IMG/VR virus record: IMGVR_UViG_3300025917_000008
Coordinates: 1 to 43,234 of that record
DNA from: a virus
Length of the DNA: 43,234 nucleotides
Reading direction: 5' to 3' (one strand)
Made by a program: the position numbers and the translations under genes. Below are positions 1-5,926 of this stretch, piece after piece. The number at the start of each line of letters is the position of its first letter. Position 1 is the stretch's first letter. The notes under the pieces are model-generated. The model ran no database searches and had not been told where the DNA came from. It saw only the letters and a program-made list of their open reading frames with translations.

Positions 1-127
1 AGAATGTCATCTTGAAGTAGGGTCGTGTCATCCAGGTCGAACATCGGATCGTGCTGCGGAGTGCCGCCGCGAGTATCGTAGGCGCCCATTATCCTGCCCC
101 CATCCCTGTTGGCCTGCTCACCGAGGG
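1..127. repeat. 127-bp terminal direct repeat (left copy)
   Basis: Bases 1-127 are identical to 43108-43234. The repeat lies inside an open reading frame that continues in frame when the copies are merged. A length of 127 equals a common largest k-mer of de Bruijn assemblers. I therefore read it as the overlap of a circular contig, giving a unique length of 43,107 bp, and not as a T7-like terminal redundancy. Confidence 0.95.
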
Positions 128-671
128 CGCGGAGACAGGCTGAAACGACTGCAAGGGCCGGTGCCGCCGCCCCTCGACAAAAGAACTCGCGGTAATGCTC
201 GGCGATGGCCTTTTCCATTTCGACCCGCGCCGGACCGCATATTTCACGGCCTATCGGATGATCTCTTCTGAGGCGTGCGATCTGCTCTTTGGCTGCGCTC
301 CTCCCCATCAACTGAGCGCGGTCCATGAACCGGAAAAACCAGCCGAACTCGCCCCACGATTTGTTGCCGTGGCCGATGAAGCTATGCAAAGCGTGGTTGC
401 AGGCGGTTTTTGGCACCAGCGTCATTGCCGCGTCGAGAGAGGAGGTGTAGAAAGGCGAGAGGCTGTCAGTTAGGGCCGTGAAGTTGCGCGAGTGCTGACC
501 CGGGTCTATCCATCCTACCATGACCCTTTTGCCGTCAACGATGGCGAGAACATCTGTTCCCTCGTAGACAGCCTCCCATCCTTTGATCGCGCAATGGACC
601 AGCGCATCAAGCTCTCGATCCGGCCCCGTTGCCGCTTCCACTCTCGCGGCCAATGCGAGAAGGCTGTTCAT
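1..671 (-). CDS. Conserved phage protein, N-terminal 223 codons (continues across the circular junction)
   Basis: The start ATG at 671 overlaps the stop of the upstream gene (ATGA). The frame is open to base 1 and continues in frame at 43107 down to the stop at 42996, giving a 260-aa protein on the closed circle. The N-terminus (MNSLLALAARVEAATGPDRE) and the segment with FYTSSLDAAMTLVP resemble a small protein family that is widespread in phages of Proteobacteria and has no known function. The middle is rich in Trp and Phe around residues 90-110. It belongs to the leftward early operon. Its function is unknown. Confidence 0.85.
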   Translation of the reverse strand, partial: MNSLLALAARVEAATGPDRELDALVHCAIKGWEAVYEGTDVLAIVDGKRVMVGWIDPGQHSRNFTALTDSLSPFYTSSLDAAMTLVPKTACNHALHSFIGHGNKSWGEFGWFFRFMDRAQLMGRSAAKEQIARLRRDHPIGREICGPARVEMEKAIAEHYREFFCRGAAAPALAVVSACLRALGEQANRDGGRIMGAYDTRGGTPQHDPMFDLDDTTLLQDDI

Positions 672-838
672 GGCCGGAGGCCTCGCGCGACAAGCAGTGG
701 AAGACCCGAAAAGATAAGCAAGATAAAGGAGGCGCCCGCCACTGTCGCGTCGCGCACGAATATGCCAGCGCCGAGCATGACAACCCCAGCGGCGACCAGT
801 CCCAAAGAAAACCATTCGCGCCCGCTTATTCTGCTCAT
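668..838 (-). CDS. Small two-helix membrane protein
   Basis: This is a 56-aa protein with two predicted membrane segments, about residues 10-28 and 34-52, joined by a short charged loop (VRDATV). The C-terminus is basic. The start overlaps the upstream stop as ATGA, and its own stop overlaps the start at 671. The size and topology would suit a class II holin-like or other membrane effector, but it lies in the early arm and not with the late genes, so I do not call it a holin. Confidence 0.75.
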   Translation of the reverse strand: MSRISGREWFSLGLVAAGVVMLGAGIFVRDATVAGASFILLIFSGLPLLVARGLRP

Positions 839-1131
839 CCCTTCTGTCCTTCCGTGTTGCCGAGAGCGCGGGAGAGGGCGGATTCCGCGATAGCCTTGAC
901 CGTGAAATGAAGGTCTTCCGCCGTGGCCGCGTTGGCCCGTCCCGGCGTCAGCTTGGCGATCCGATCCAGCGCCTCGGCCATTTCCGTCGCCGAGGCATAC
1001 AAAGCAGCATCGCCCTCCCTCGCGACGTAGGCCAGTAGCTTGCCGCCGCCATATATGCGGATGAAGCCGCTGATCGTGGTGTCTTTGTTCTCGCCGCCGA
1101 GTTCGCGCGGCCCCTTCGTCCACGGCGTCAT
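835..1131 (-). CDS. Hypothetical early protein (98 aa)
   Basis: The start ATG at 1131 overlaps the stop of the membrane peptide upstream (ATGA), and the stop overlaps the next start in the same way. Longer in-frame upstream extensions have no ribosome site and run into other genes, so they are rejected. The protein is mixed alpha/beta with no cysteines. Its middle (residues 20-50) is Gly- and Tyr-rich, and its C-terminal half is helical with many Ala and Glu. No family was recognised. Confidence 0.75.
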   Translation of the reverse strand: MTPWTKGPRELGGENKDTTISGFIRIYGGGKLLAYVAREGDAALYASATEMAEALDRIAKLTPGRANAATAEDLHFTVKAIAESALSRALGNTEGQKG

Positions 1132-1229
1132 GGCCGATCTCGCGCGACGATCTTGGCCAAGGCAAAGAGAATGCCCGTTTGAACGATCGCGCTGTAGAGT
1201 GCGATGGCCGCAAGGATGTTGATGGTCAC
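1128..1229 (-). CDS. 33-aa single-pass membrane peptide
   Basis: This micro-gene starts at a GTG at 1229 that overlaps the preceding TGA (GTGA) and ends in an ATGA overlap with the next gene. Residues 3-27 form one hydrophobic helix and the tail is basic (KIVARDRP). It fills the gap between two larger genes with no spare bases, which is the main argument that it is real. No homologue was recognised. Confidence 0.6.
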   Translation of the reverse strand: MTINILAAIALYSAIVQTGILFALAKIVARDRP

Positions 1230-2143
1230 TTCCCGTCCCCTCCTTGAGATGACTGAATGAGGGCACAAAGCTCTCGATGTAATTCGCCTTTGATCGCTCC
1301 CCACGTGCCGATATCGCCCATAGCCTCGACAATCTGTCGTGCGTCCTCTAGCCCCTTTACGTAGGCGCCGGACTTATTTGCATTTCGTGCAAACAAGTCA
1401 CCGCGAGAGGCGAGGATGGCGCGGACAATCGGCTCGAACTCTTCGGCCATGCCGCCAGCATCTTCAGCGGCCTCTTCCTCGTTCAGCCCCATCCGCCGCT
1501 GGTAGCCAAGCACAGCCTCGGCAAGTTTCTTGACGATCCGCTCCACCTCTCCATCTACGGGCTGAGGCATCGCTGGGGTCCGAGCGGCGAGAATGGCGCG
1601 CAGATCGGCGGCAATTGCCAGCCGTGTTGCGCTGCGGGGATGCTTAAGCCCCGCGAGCCAGCTAAGCTCCGTCTCTTCGCTTTCGAGATCGTCGGCCATT
1701 TGCGACAGGCGATTGATCAGCCCTTCATCTACGGGCTGAGCCGGTGGCAATTTCGCCAAGCTGCGATCAACAACGGCGGCGATTTCAGGCGGCATGGTTA
1801 TGGGCTGAACATCCATGCTATCGGCTGGAGCATGGATGATAGCGTACTGGATCGGGGGCGAGGCGGCGGCGGCGCGGGCGACGTCATAGGCCATGTTCGC
1901 TTCTTCGAGATCGCGAACAGCCTTACCGCCGTGGCAAAGTCGAAGACGCTCGATCAGATAATCTGCCGCGTCCAACGCCGCCCGCTCCACCCCAATATCC
2001 TGACTGGATGAGAGGGCGGCGAGGGCGGCGGCTTTCACACGTTTGTGATGCATAGTGCCCGGCCTGATCTCCGACCAGCTTAGCAGCGTGTCGTGGCGAT
2101 AGGTTTCGCGCCAAATGATCTCGGCAAGTTCATCTGTGGTCAT
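1226..2143 (-). CDS. Hypothetical helical early protein (305 aa)
   Basis: This is a long, mostly helical, acidic protein that starts at the ATG at 2143, overlapping the upstream stop. Two segments (about residues 130-195 and 200-245) both begin after a PVDEG/PVDGE motif preceded by a proline-rich linker. This suggests a modular, possibly duplicated architecture of short domains tied by linkers. There are no catalytic motifs, signal peptide or membrane segments. It is the second-largest gene of the leftward arm. Its function is unknown. Confidence 0.8.
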   Translation of the reverse strand: MTTDELAEIIWRETYRHDTLLSWSEIRPGTMHHKRVKAAALAALSSSQDIGVERAALDAADYLIERLRLCHGGKAVRDLEEANMAYDVARAAAASPPIQYAIIHAPADSMDVQPITMPPEIAAVVDRSLAKLPPAQPVDEGLINRLSQMADDLESEETELSWLAGLKHPRSATRLAIAADLRAILAARTPAMPQPVDGEVERIVKKLAEAVLGYQRRMGLNEEEAAEDAGGMAEEFEPIVRAILASRGDLFARNANKSGAYVKGLEDARQIVEAMGDIGTWGAIKGELHRELCALIQSSQGGDGK

Positions 2144-2364
2144 GGGGTTGGACCTTGGAAGGGGCGACGGATGCGAACGCCCTTGATGGCGCGCGCGGCT
2201 TCAAGTTGAATGTTCTCGTAGGCCATTTCGAGATACTCTTCGTAGTCGAGCGCCGAGTCTGGGTGGTCAGCATCGCGCCTGATCTGAGCGGGCTTCATGT
2301 AGACCTTGGCGATTCTCCGAAGAGTGTTGTGCAAGCGGATTTCGAGAGGGGTGGAGACCGCCAT
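2140..2364 (-). CDS. Hypothetical early protein (74 aa)
   Basis: ATG at 2364 is chosen because it overlaps the upstream stop as TGATG and follows a GGAGGAAGGG ribosome site. A longer in-frame version (to 2406) would run through the upstream gene. The 74-aa product begins with a basic helix and has an acidic Tyr-rich middle (DYEEYLEMAYEN) and a basic C-terminus. No family was recognised. Confidence 0.75.
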   Translation of the reverse strand: MAVSTPLEIRLHNTLRRIAKVYMKPAQIRRDADHPDSALDYEEYLEMAYENIQLEAARAIKGVRIRRPFQGPTP

Positions 2365-2519
2365 CACCCTTCCTCCCCGTGCCGATAGGCCTCTTCGCCT
2401 ATACAATGAAACCTCCGAGCCTTGAGGACTCGCGCTACCAATGCAGGATCAGAGGAACAGCGGAAACCTGTCTCGGGGTGACGCTTGGAGGCAACGTGGC
2501 GAATTTCGCGTTCGGTCAT
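2364..2519 (-). CDS. Hypothetical basic early protein (51 aa)
   Basis: This gene is short but well supported. The ATG at 2519 overlaps the previous stop region, and the gene ends in a TGATG overlap with the next. The 51-aa product is basic and helical, with two cysteines and two HGE/IGEE-type charged turns near the C-terminus. Without it, the space between the neighbours would be the only empty stretch of its size in this part of the operon. Its function is unknown. Confidence 0.65.
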   Translation of the reverse strand: MTEREIRHVASKRHPETGFRCSSDPALVARVLKARRFHCIGEEAYRHGEEG

Positions 2520-2704
2520 GATCCGGCTCCGTTCAGCAGCGTCGTTACCTCTTTACCGAGCGCGTGGCATTGGCGCATTTGGGCGGACGGGAAATTTGCC
2601 AGCGGCTGCTCGTTATACCCGTCGATGAACGCGCGGCGCTGCGGTCCTGAGCCGCTCATGGCGAGGATCGTTCTAATCCACAAAATGCGCTGTTCTTCGG
2701 TCAT
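2516..2704 (-). CDS. Hypothetical early protein (62 aa)
   Basis: The 62-aa product starts at the ATG at 2704, in an ATGA overlap with the gene upstream, and ends in the same kind of overlap. It has an N-terminal amphipathic helix (MTEEQRILWIRTILAM) and a GSGPQRRAFIDGYNEQP segment. It is soluble and has no recognised motif. Confidence 0.7.
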   Translation of the reverse strand: MTEEQRILWIRTILAMSGSGPQRRAFIDGYNEQPLANFPSAQMRQCHALGKEVTTLLNGAGS

Positions 2705-3018
2705 GGCTTGATCCCTTGGAGGGCGGTCCGAAGCTTGTTGGCTGCGGCAGAAAGCCCAGTCGCCGCATTCGGATAGTTGTATTCGGCCAGCCTTCCAGAA
2801 AAGCGGTCAAGAATTTCGATGCCGAACCTGAGTGCCTTTTCCAACGCCTCGACCCGCTCCTTGTCGGATTGGCGGGCGGAGATGAGCGTCAGCAAATCGG
2901 CACGAAAGGCATCCAACGCAGCTATCGGCATAGCCTGATATGTGCCGTTGATGGTGCCGCCCTCGGCTACGGCGCGCACCCGGTCAGCTATCTCCCTGAT
3001 GTTGGGGGAGGTGGTCAT
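2701..3018 (-). CDS. Hypothetical helical early protein (105 aa)
   Basis: The start at 3018 overlaps the upstream stop (ATGA). The protein is almost entirely helical and includes a likely coiled coil at about residues 45-75 (SDKERVEALEKAL). The phrase ALEKALRFGIEILDRF resembles the short helical genes of other phage early operons. No enzyme motif is visible. Its function is unknown. Confidence 0.75.
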   Translation of the reverse strand: MTTSPNIREIADRVRAVAEGGTINGTYQAMPIAALDAFRADLLTLISARQSDKERVEALEKALRFGIEILDRFSGRLAEYNYPNAATGLSAAANKLRTALQGIKP

Positions 3019-3188
3019 GGCGCGTTGAACGCTTGCACTCGCGTCGGGAAAATATCCACAAACTCCTTCACGTAAAAGCGGGCGCGGGGGTCTTCGGCGC
3101 CAAGGTTGCGCGGACGCGTCTCGTCATATTCCCACACAGCGAAGGAGGTTCGACCGCGATGATCCGTCATTGGGGTTATGAGCCTCAT
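3015..3188 (-). CDS. Hypothetical early protein (57 aa)
   Basis: ATG at 3188 is preferred over the longer frame to 3236 because it overlaps the upstream stop (ATGA) and is preceded by AAGGAGAG. The product is beta-rich and charged (FAVWEYDETRPRNLG, then RFYVKEFVDIFP), a compact fold without cysteines. It is co-transcribed with its neighbours. Its function is unknown. Confidence 0.7.
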   Translation of the reverse strand: MRLITPMTDHRGRTSFAVWEYDETRPRNLGAEDPRARFYVKEFVDIFPTRVQAFNAP

Positions 3189-3364
3189 GGCTTCACGCTC
3201 TCCTTCAAGCGGTGACGCAGGGCGCGCTGGTAGCAACGGTCCCGCACCTTTTTGCGTTCGGCATTAAGCGCGTTCTGCCTAGAGCGGACGCTTAAGCCCA
3301 GCTCAAACAGGTGCGAAATCTCCGCCTCCGTCGCCCAGTTCATCCATGTTGGCCGCTCGCTCAT
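3185..3364 (-). CDS. Hypothetical basic early protein (59 aa)
   Basis: Starts ATGAGCGAGCGGCCAAC at 3364, overlapping the upstream stop (ATGA), and ends overlapping the next start. The 59-aa product has an acidic N-terminal third with aromatics (WMNWATEAEISHLFELG) and a very basic C-terminal helix rich in Arg and Lys, which suggests nucleic-acid contact. Its first 17 bases resemble the damaged start of the gene at about 4340, which helps to explain that lesion. Confidence 0.7.
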   Translation of the reverse strand: MSERPTWMNWATEAEISHLFELGLSVRSRQNALNAERKKVRDRCYQRALRHRLKESVKP

Positions 3365-3693
3365 TCGCCGCGAGCCTTCGCGAGAGCCGTAAGCGCCTTT
3401 GCCAGCGCCTCTTTAGAGAACGTCTCGCCAGTGTATTCGGCGCGTTCTCGAACTAAGGCGGCGCAGGTTTCCAACGCTGCCAGCAAATCCGGCGCGGCTG
3501 CCATCAAATGGGCGTTGGCCTTGGCCACCTCGTCACCGCCGATATCTCCGAAACAGCCGCAGACAATCTGGCACCTGTCCCACGGCTCTGTTCTCACGGC
3601 CCACGGCTGACTGTAGCCCTCGCGCATATTCTTTCCGGTCGGACCTTCCGCAACCCACGGGCCGGGTGTAGGGTTCGTCTTGCTGGCGTCCAT
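3361..3693 (-). CDS. Conserved phage early protein (PGPW / AAPDLL family)
   Basis: This 110-aa protein has a layout seen in many phages: an N-terminal TPGPW motif (residues 9-13), a beta-rich middle with cysteines (CQIVCGCFGD), then NAHLMAAAPDLLAALE leading to a helical tail. The biochemical role of the family is not known. A good ribosome site (CAGGAGAG) precedes the ATG at 3693. It is the first gene after a 60-base gap that carries a likely leftward promoter, so it may begin its own transcription unit. Confidence 0.85.
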   Translation of the reverse strand: MDASKTNPTPGPWVAEGPTGKNMREGYSQPWAVRTEPWDRCQIVCGCFGDIGGDEVAKANAHLMAAAPDLLAALETCAALVRERAEYTGETFSKEALAKALTALAKARGE

Positions 3694-3715
3694 TTCGCGC
3701 TCTCCTGTAAGCCAC

Positions 3716-3744
3716 CTAATGGCCTATTGCGTTAGCCATGTCAA
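3716..3744 (-). promoter_or_regulatory. Leftward internal promoter, TTGACA type
   Basis: On the minus strand a perfect -35 TTGACA (3744-3739) is followed after 17 bases by CATTAG (3721-3716), a weak -10. It sits in one of the few intergenic gaps of this arm and points toward the gene at 3693. A strong -35 with a poor -10 is common in alphaproteobacterial promoters. Confidence 0.5.
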
Positions 3745-3753
3745 GGCTTATTT

Positions 3754-4164
3754 TCACGCCGCCTCTGTCGTCAGCATTTCCGGATCGCACTGGTACCGTT
3801 CCATAAGCCAGCGCATCGTATCTTCGTAGAGCCGCTCGAAATCGGCTTTTGCCATTGAAGCGACCTTCATGCTATCGGGGACGAAATACACGGTGCCGTC
3901 AACCGGGCTGACCCGATCCTCCCCGCGTTTCAGGGCGCGGAAAATGTCGTAGCGGAGAGCCTCGGTTGACGCCCATTCGCCGGTCGCCTGCACCACGTTG
4001 TTGAGGATGGCGAAATACTTCCGGTGCTGCGCCATATTGCGCGGTAGCCATGGTTGAAAGAACGCCTCGGCGCCCTCCTTCATCTGCCCGACATGGGCGC
4101 GCGCTGGCGCGTTCGCGGGGATCAGGATGAAGCCCTTGCGGCGGAATCGGCCTACGTCGCTCAA
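3754..4164 (-). CDS. DUF1367-like phage protein
   Basis: This 136-aa protein begins at a TTG (4164) that overlaps the preceding TGA and follows GGGAGAGG. Upstream ATG codons lie inside the previous gene. A hydrophobic strand (GFILIPANAP) is followed by RNMAQHRKYFAILNNVVQ, the signature of DUF1367 proteins, which sit beside recombination genes in lambdoid and related phages. The C-terminus is helical and acidic. Its position a few genes after ERF fits a role in recombination or replication, but none is established. Confidence 0.75.
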   Translation of the reverse strand: MSDVGRFRRKGFILIPANAPARAHVGQMKEGAEAFFQPWLPRNMAQHRKYFAILNNVVQATGEWASTEALRYDIFRALKRGEDRVSPVDGTVYFVPDSMKVASMAKADFERLYEDTMRWLMERYQCDPEMLTTEAA

Positions 4165-4340
4165 GGAGCCTCTCCCGTTCCATCGCACAGCGGGCAGGTG
4201 GCATAACTGGCGACGTAGATGTACGGTTGATCGGTTAGCGCGTTGATCTCACCCGTGCCGTGGCAGAGATGGCACTTTTCCTCTTCGCCGTAGAATTGAT
4301 CTTCGGCTTCATCGTATTCGTCTTGGAAGGTTGGCCGCTC
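4161..4340 (-). pseudogene. Two-CxxC zinc-ribbon protein lacking a start codon (4-bp deletion suspected)
   Basis: This frame encodes a coherent zinc-binding protein: an acidic N-terminus, then CHLCHGTGE and CPLCDGTGE, a DnaJ-like pair of CxxCxGxG motifs, ending at the TGA at 4161. No ATG, GTG or TTG lies between the upstream in-frame stop and the first motif. The start region reads GTGAGCGGCCAAC. Adding one more GAGC (GTGAGCGAGCGGCCAAC) gives an in-frame GTG start overlapping the upstream stop, just like ATGAGCGAGCGGCCAAC at 3364. I infer loss of one copy of a GAGC tandem pair. A sequencing error or a recoding event is also possible. Confidence 0.6.
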
Positions 4341-4497
4341 ACGGCTTCACCTTGTCCAGATTGGCGAGGGCGGTACGGAGGGCATCTGCGGCCTTCATCT
4401 CCGCGTGAAAGTCGGGCTCGCCGTCCATCGCCTCAATGAGCGCCCGCGCCGCTTTCACGACCTCTTCTGTCGGGCTGTCGTGGGGGTGGTTAGGCAT
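4339..4497 (-). CDS. Hypothetical acidic early protein (52 aa)
   Basis: The ATG at 4497 lies just inside the end of the HNH gene. The product is 52 aa, helical and acidic at the N-terminus (TEEVVKAARALIEAMDGE), then amphipathic (AADALRTALANLDKVKP), a pattern found in many small phage proteins. It ends at a TGA that overlaps the position where the next gene should start. No family was recognised. Confidence 0.65.
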   Translation of the reverse strand: MPNHPHDSPTEEVVKAARALIEAMDGEPDFHAEMKAADALRTALANLDKVKP

Positions 4498-4861
4498 TCC
4501 GCTCTCTCATTTCCGTCTCGATTTGCGCCCGGCGCGGACTGGCCTTGATGAACTCGGCGATTAGGGCCTCAACATCGCGCCCATGCCAGAAGGTCTGCTC
4601 TCCGATGATGTGCTGGCGGTCATGGCAACCTAGCTGGCCAGCGATATTGCTATGCGGGCCAGCGCAGAGCGGCACGGTGCGCCAATCGTCCGGCTTTTGC
4701 CCCATGCCACATTTGGAGCCGAGACGGACGTGAGCGGCCTCTATGTTCGTGGCAGAACCGCACACACAACACGCGAAGCCCCTGATCCACGCGCAATGCG
4801 CCAGAGAGCGCCACCTGCTTGCGCGCTTCGGTCCCTTTGGGATGCGGCGGGGAAGAGCCAT
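4490..4861 (-). CDS. HNH / Ref-like nuclease (DUF968-type)
   Basis: This 123-aa protein starts immediately after the ERF stop. It carries the layout of the P1 Ref / DUF968 group: a basic N-terminus, CCVCG (about 31-35), EAAHVR (about 42-47), a cysteine and Gly-rich loop, then VPLCAGPHS...LGCHDRQHIIGEQTFW with conserved Cys and His. Proteins of this group are metal-dependent HNH nucleases or RecA-stimulated recombination nucleases. Its place next to the single-strand annealing protein supports a recombination or concatemer-processing role. Activity is inferred from motifs only. Confidence 0.75.
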   Translation of the reverse strand: MALPRRIPKGPKRASRWRSLAHCAWIRGFACCVCGSATNIEAAHVRLGSKCGMGQKPDDWRTVPLCAGPHSNIAGQLGCHDRQHIIGEQTFWHGRDVEALIAEFIKASPRRAQIETEMRERNA

Positions 4862-5668
4862 CTATCCTCCGATCAGCGGATTTTCGCGCCAGCCCGGATT
4901 CGTCTCGCGCTCGGCTTGGGCCGCGTCGAACTCGGTCTGCTTGCGGGCGATGATCGAGCCCAGTCCCTCATATTCCTCGCCGTTCGGGCGACTGCCGCCA
5001 GTCCACCAGTCCGGAAGCTCAAGCCGGATTTGGTTTATCAGCGGGCCGTTGTCCTTGACCAGCGTGGCGAATTGCCCGGCGTCGTCGCAGTCCTTGACGT
5101 TCCCCCAGAACGGGCGCGCCTTGTCCTTGAGGTCCGTTTTGTTGCGGGCCGGGCCGGGGGTGAACGGAGCGTTGCGGCGAGCGGAGACCTCATGCGTCGA
5201 GGCGTCGGCGTCATTGTCCCCTTCGGTCGGGATTGCGAACGTCATGAAAGCAGCGTATTTGTAGGCGGCGCTCATGGCCTTGTTGGTGGCCTTGTCGCCC
5301 GAGTCCATCGCTTCCCCGAAGGTGCGGATCGTGTGCGTCGTTCCGTCCTCCGAAGAGACGAAATCGAACTCGGCTTCCACGGTGACGTAAAAGAGGACGC
5401 TTTCCTTCGGCGGGTCTGTAGGCTTATATCCCGGCTTGATCGAAACGCGCTCATGCATCTCGCGCCCGACCATGCGGGGGAGGATGCACAGGCCGTGCCG
5501 GGAAAGGAGCGGAGACAGCGCGGCATAGACTTGATCGATGCCACGGAATTTGTAGTTCTGCGCTTGGTTCACGCCCTCCTTCGCGATGCCGGTTTTTGCC
5601 AACTCGCCTTGGATCGCCGCGATGATCTGGTAGACGTTTCGCGTTTTCGGTTCGGGTTCTGTCGTCAT
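4862..5668 (-). CDS. erf: ERF-family single-strand annealing protein
   Basis: The predicted 268-aa protein has an N-terminal ERF core (about residues 8-150): VYQIIAAIQGELAKTGIAKE, then NYKFRGIDQVYAALSPLLSRHG, a beta stretch with VTVEAEFDF, and GEAMDSGDKATNKAMSAAYKYA. ERF proteins such as P22 Erf form rings and anneal complementary single strands, helping circularisation and recombination of phage DNA. The C-terminal part (160-268) is variable. ATG at 5668 is chosen because of the GAGAGG site upstream; the open frame to 5803 runs through two smaller genes. Confidence 0.9.
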   Translation of the reverse strand: MTTEPEPKTRNVYQIIAAIQGELAKTGIAKEGVNQAQNYKFRGIDQVYAALSPLLSRHGLCILPRMVGREMHERVSIKPGYKPTDPPKESVLFYVTVEAEFDFVSSEDGTTHTIRTFGEAMDSGDKATNKAMSAAYKYAAFMTFAIPTEGDNDADASTHEVSARRNAPFTPGPARNKTDLKDKARPFWGNVKDCDDAGQFATLVKDNGPLINQIRLELPDWWTGGSRPNGEEYEGLGSIIARKQTEFDAAQAERETNPGWRENPLIGG

Positions 5669-5775
5669 TCGGGTGTCCTCTCGGGAGGGGCTGGTAGGCG
5701 CGTCCGTATCTTTTTGCAGATGCGGCAACACCTTCTCTTTGCGTACACATAGGTATTTCCACGAATACTTGTCAC
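5665..5775 (-). CDS. 36-aa Cys-rich basic micro-protein
   Basis: A GTG at 5775 overlaps the preceding TGA, and the stop overlaps the ERF start (ATGA). The peptide has TYVYAKRRCCRICKKIRTR, with three cysteines in a strongly basic context, like small zinc- or nucleic-acid-binding peptides of other phages. It has no ribosome site of its own, so it is probably translated by coupling. Confidence 0.5.
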   Translation of the reverse strand: MTSIRGNTYVYAKRRCCRICKKIRTRLPAPPERTPE

Positions 5776-5843
5776 ACCAAACACCCCACGAACAGAGCGA
5801 CAAGGAAAGCGAGCCCGAGAGCCATTTCAGATTTGCGGATCAT
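5772..5843 (-). CDS. 23-aa membrane micro-peptide
   Basis: The ATG at 5843 has a strong ribosome site (GGAAGGAGC, 7 bases away) and overlaps the previous stop (ATGA). The product is a basic N-terminus (MIRKSE) followed by one hydrophobic helix to residue 23. The strong translation signal in front of so short a frame is the best evidence that it is expressed. Confidence 0.55.
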   Translation of the reverse strand: MIRKSEMALGLAFLVALFVGCLV

Positions 5844-5926
5844 GACGTAAGCTCCTTCCGTGCAACCACAGCCCTCAAAGCCTCTGTCCTCACAAAGCCG
5901 TCACGCTTGAAGTTCGGGTCGGTCAC
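5840..5926 (-). CDS. 28-aa micro-protein
   Basis: A GTG at 5926 overlaps the TGA of the GHKL-like gene, and the TGA overlaps the next ATG. The sequence TDPNFKRDGFVRTEALRAVV resembles the N-terminus of larger phage HNH-associated proteins. It may therefore be a remnant or a free-standing small protein. It tiles exactly between its neighbours. Confidence 0.45.
   Translation of the reverse strand: MTDPNFKRDGFVRTEALRAVVARKELTS

Noticed and set aside
4652-5752. 366-codon plus-strand frame over the ERF and HNH genes
   Set aside because: Antisense shadow of two recognisable genes, with no ribosome site and in the wrong direction for the arm.
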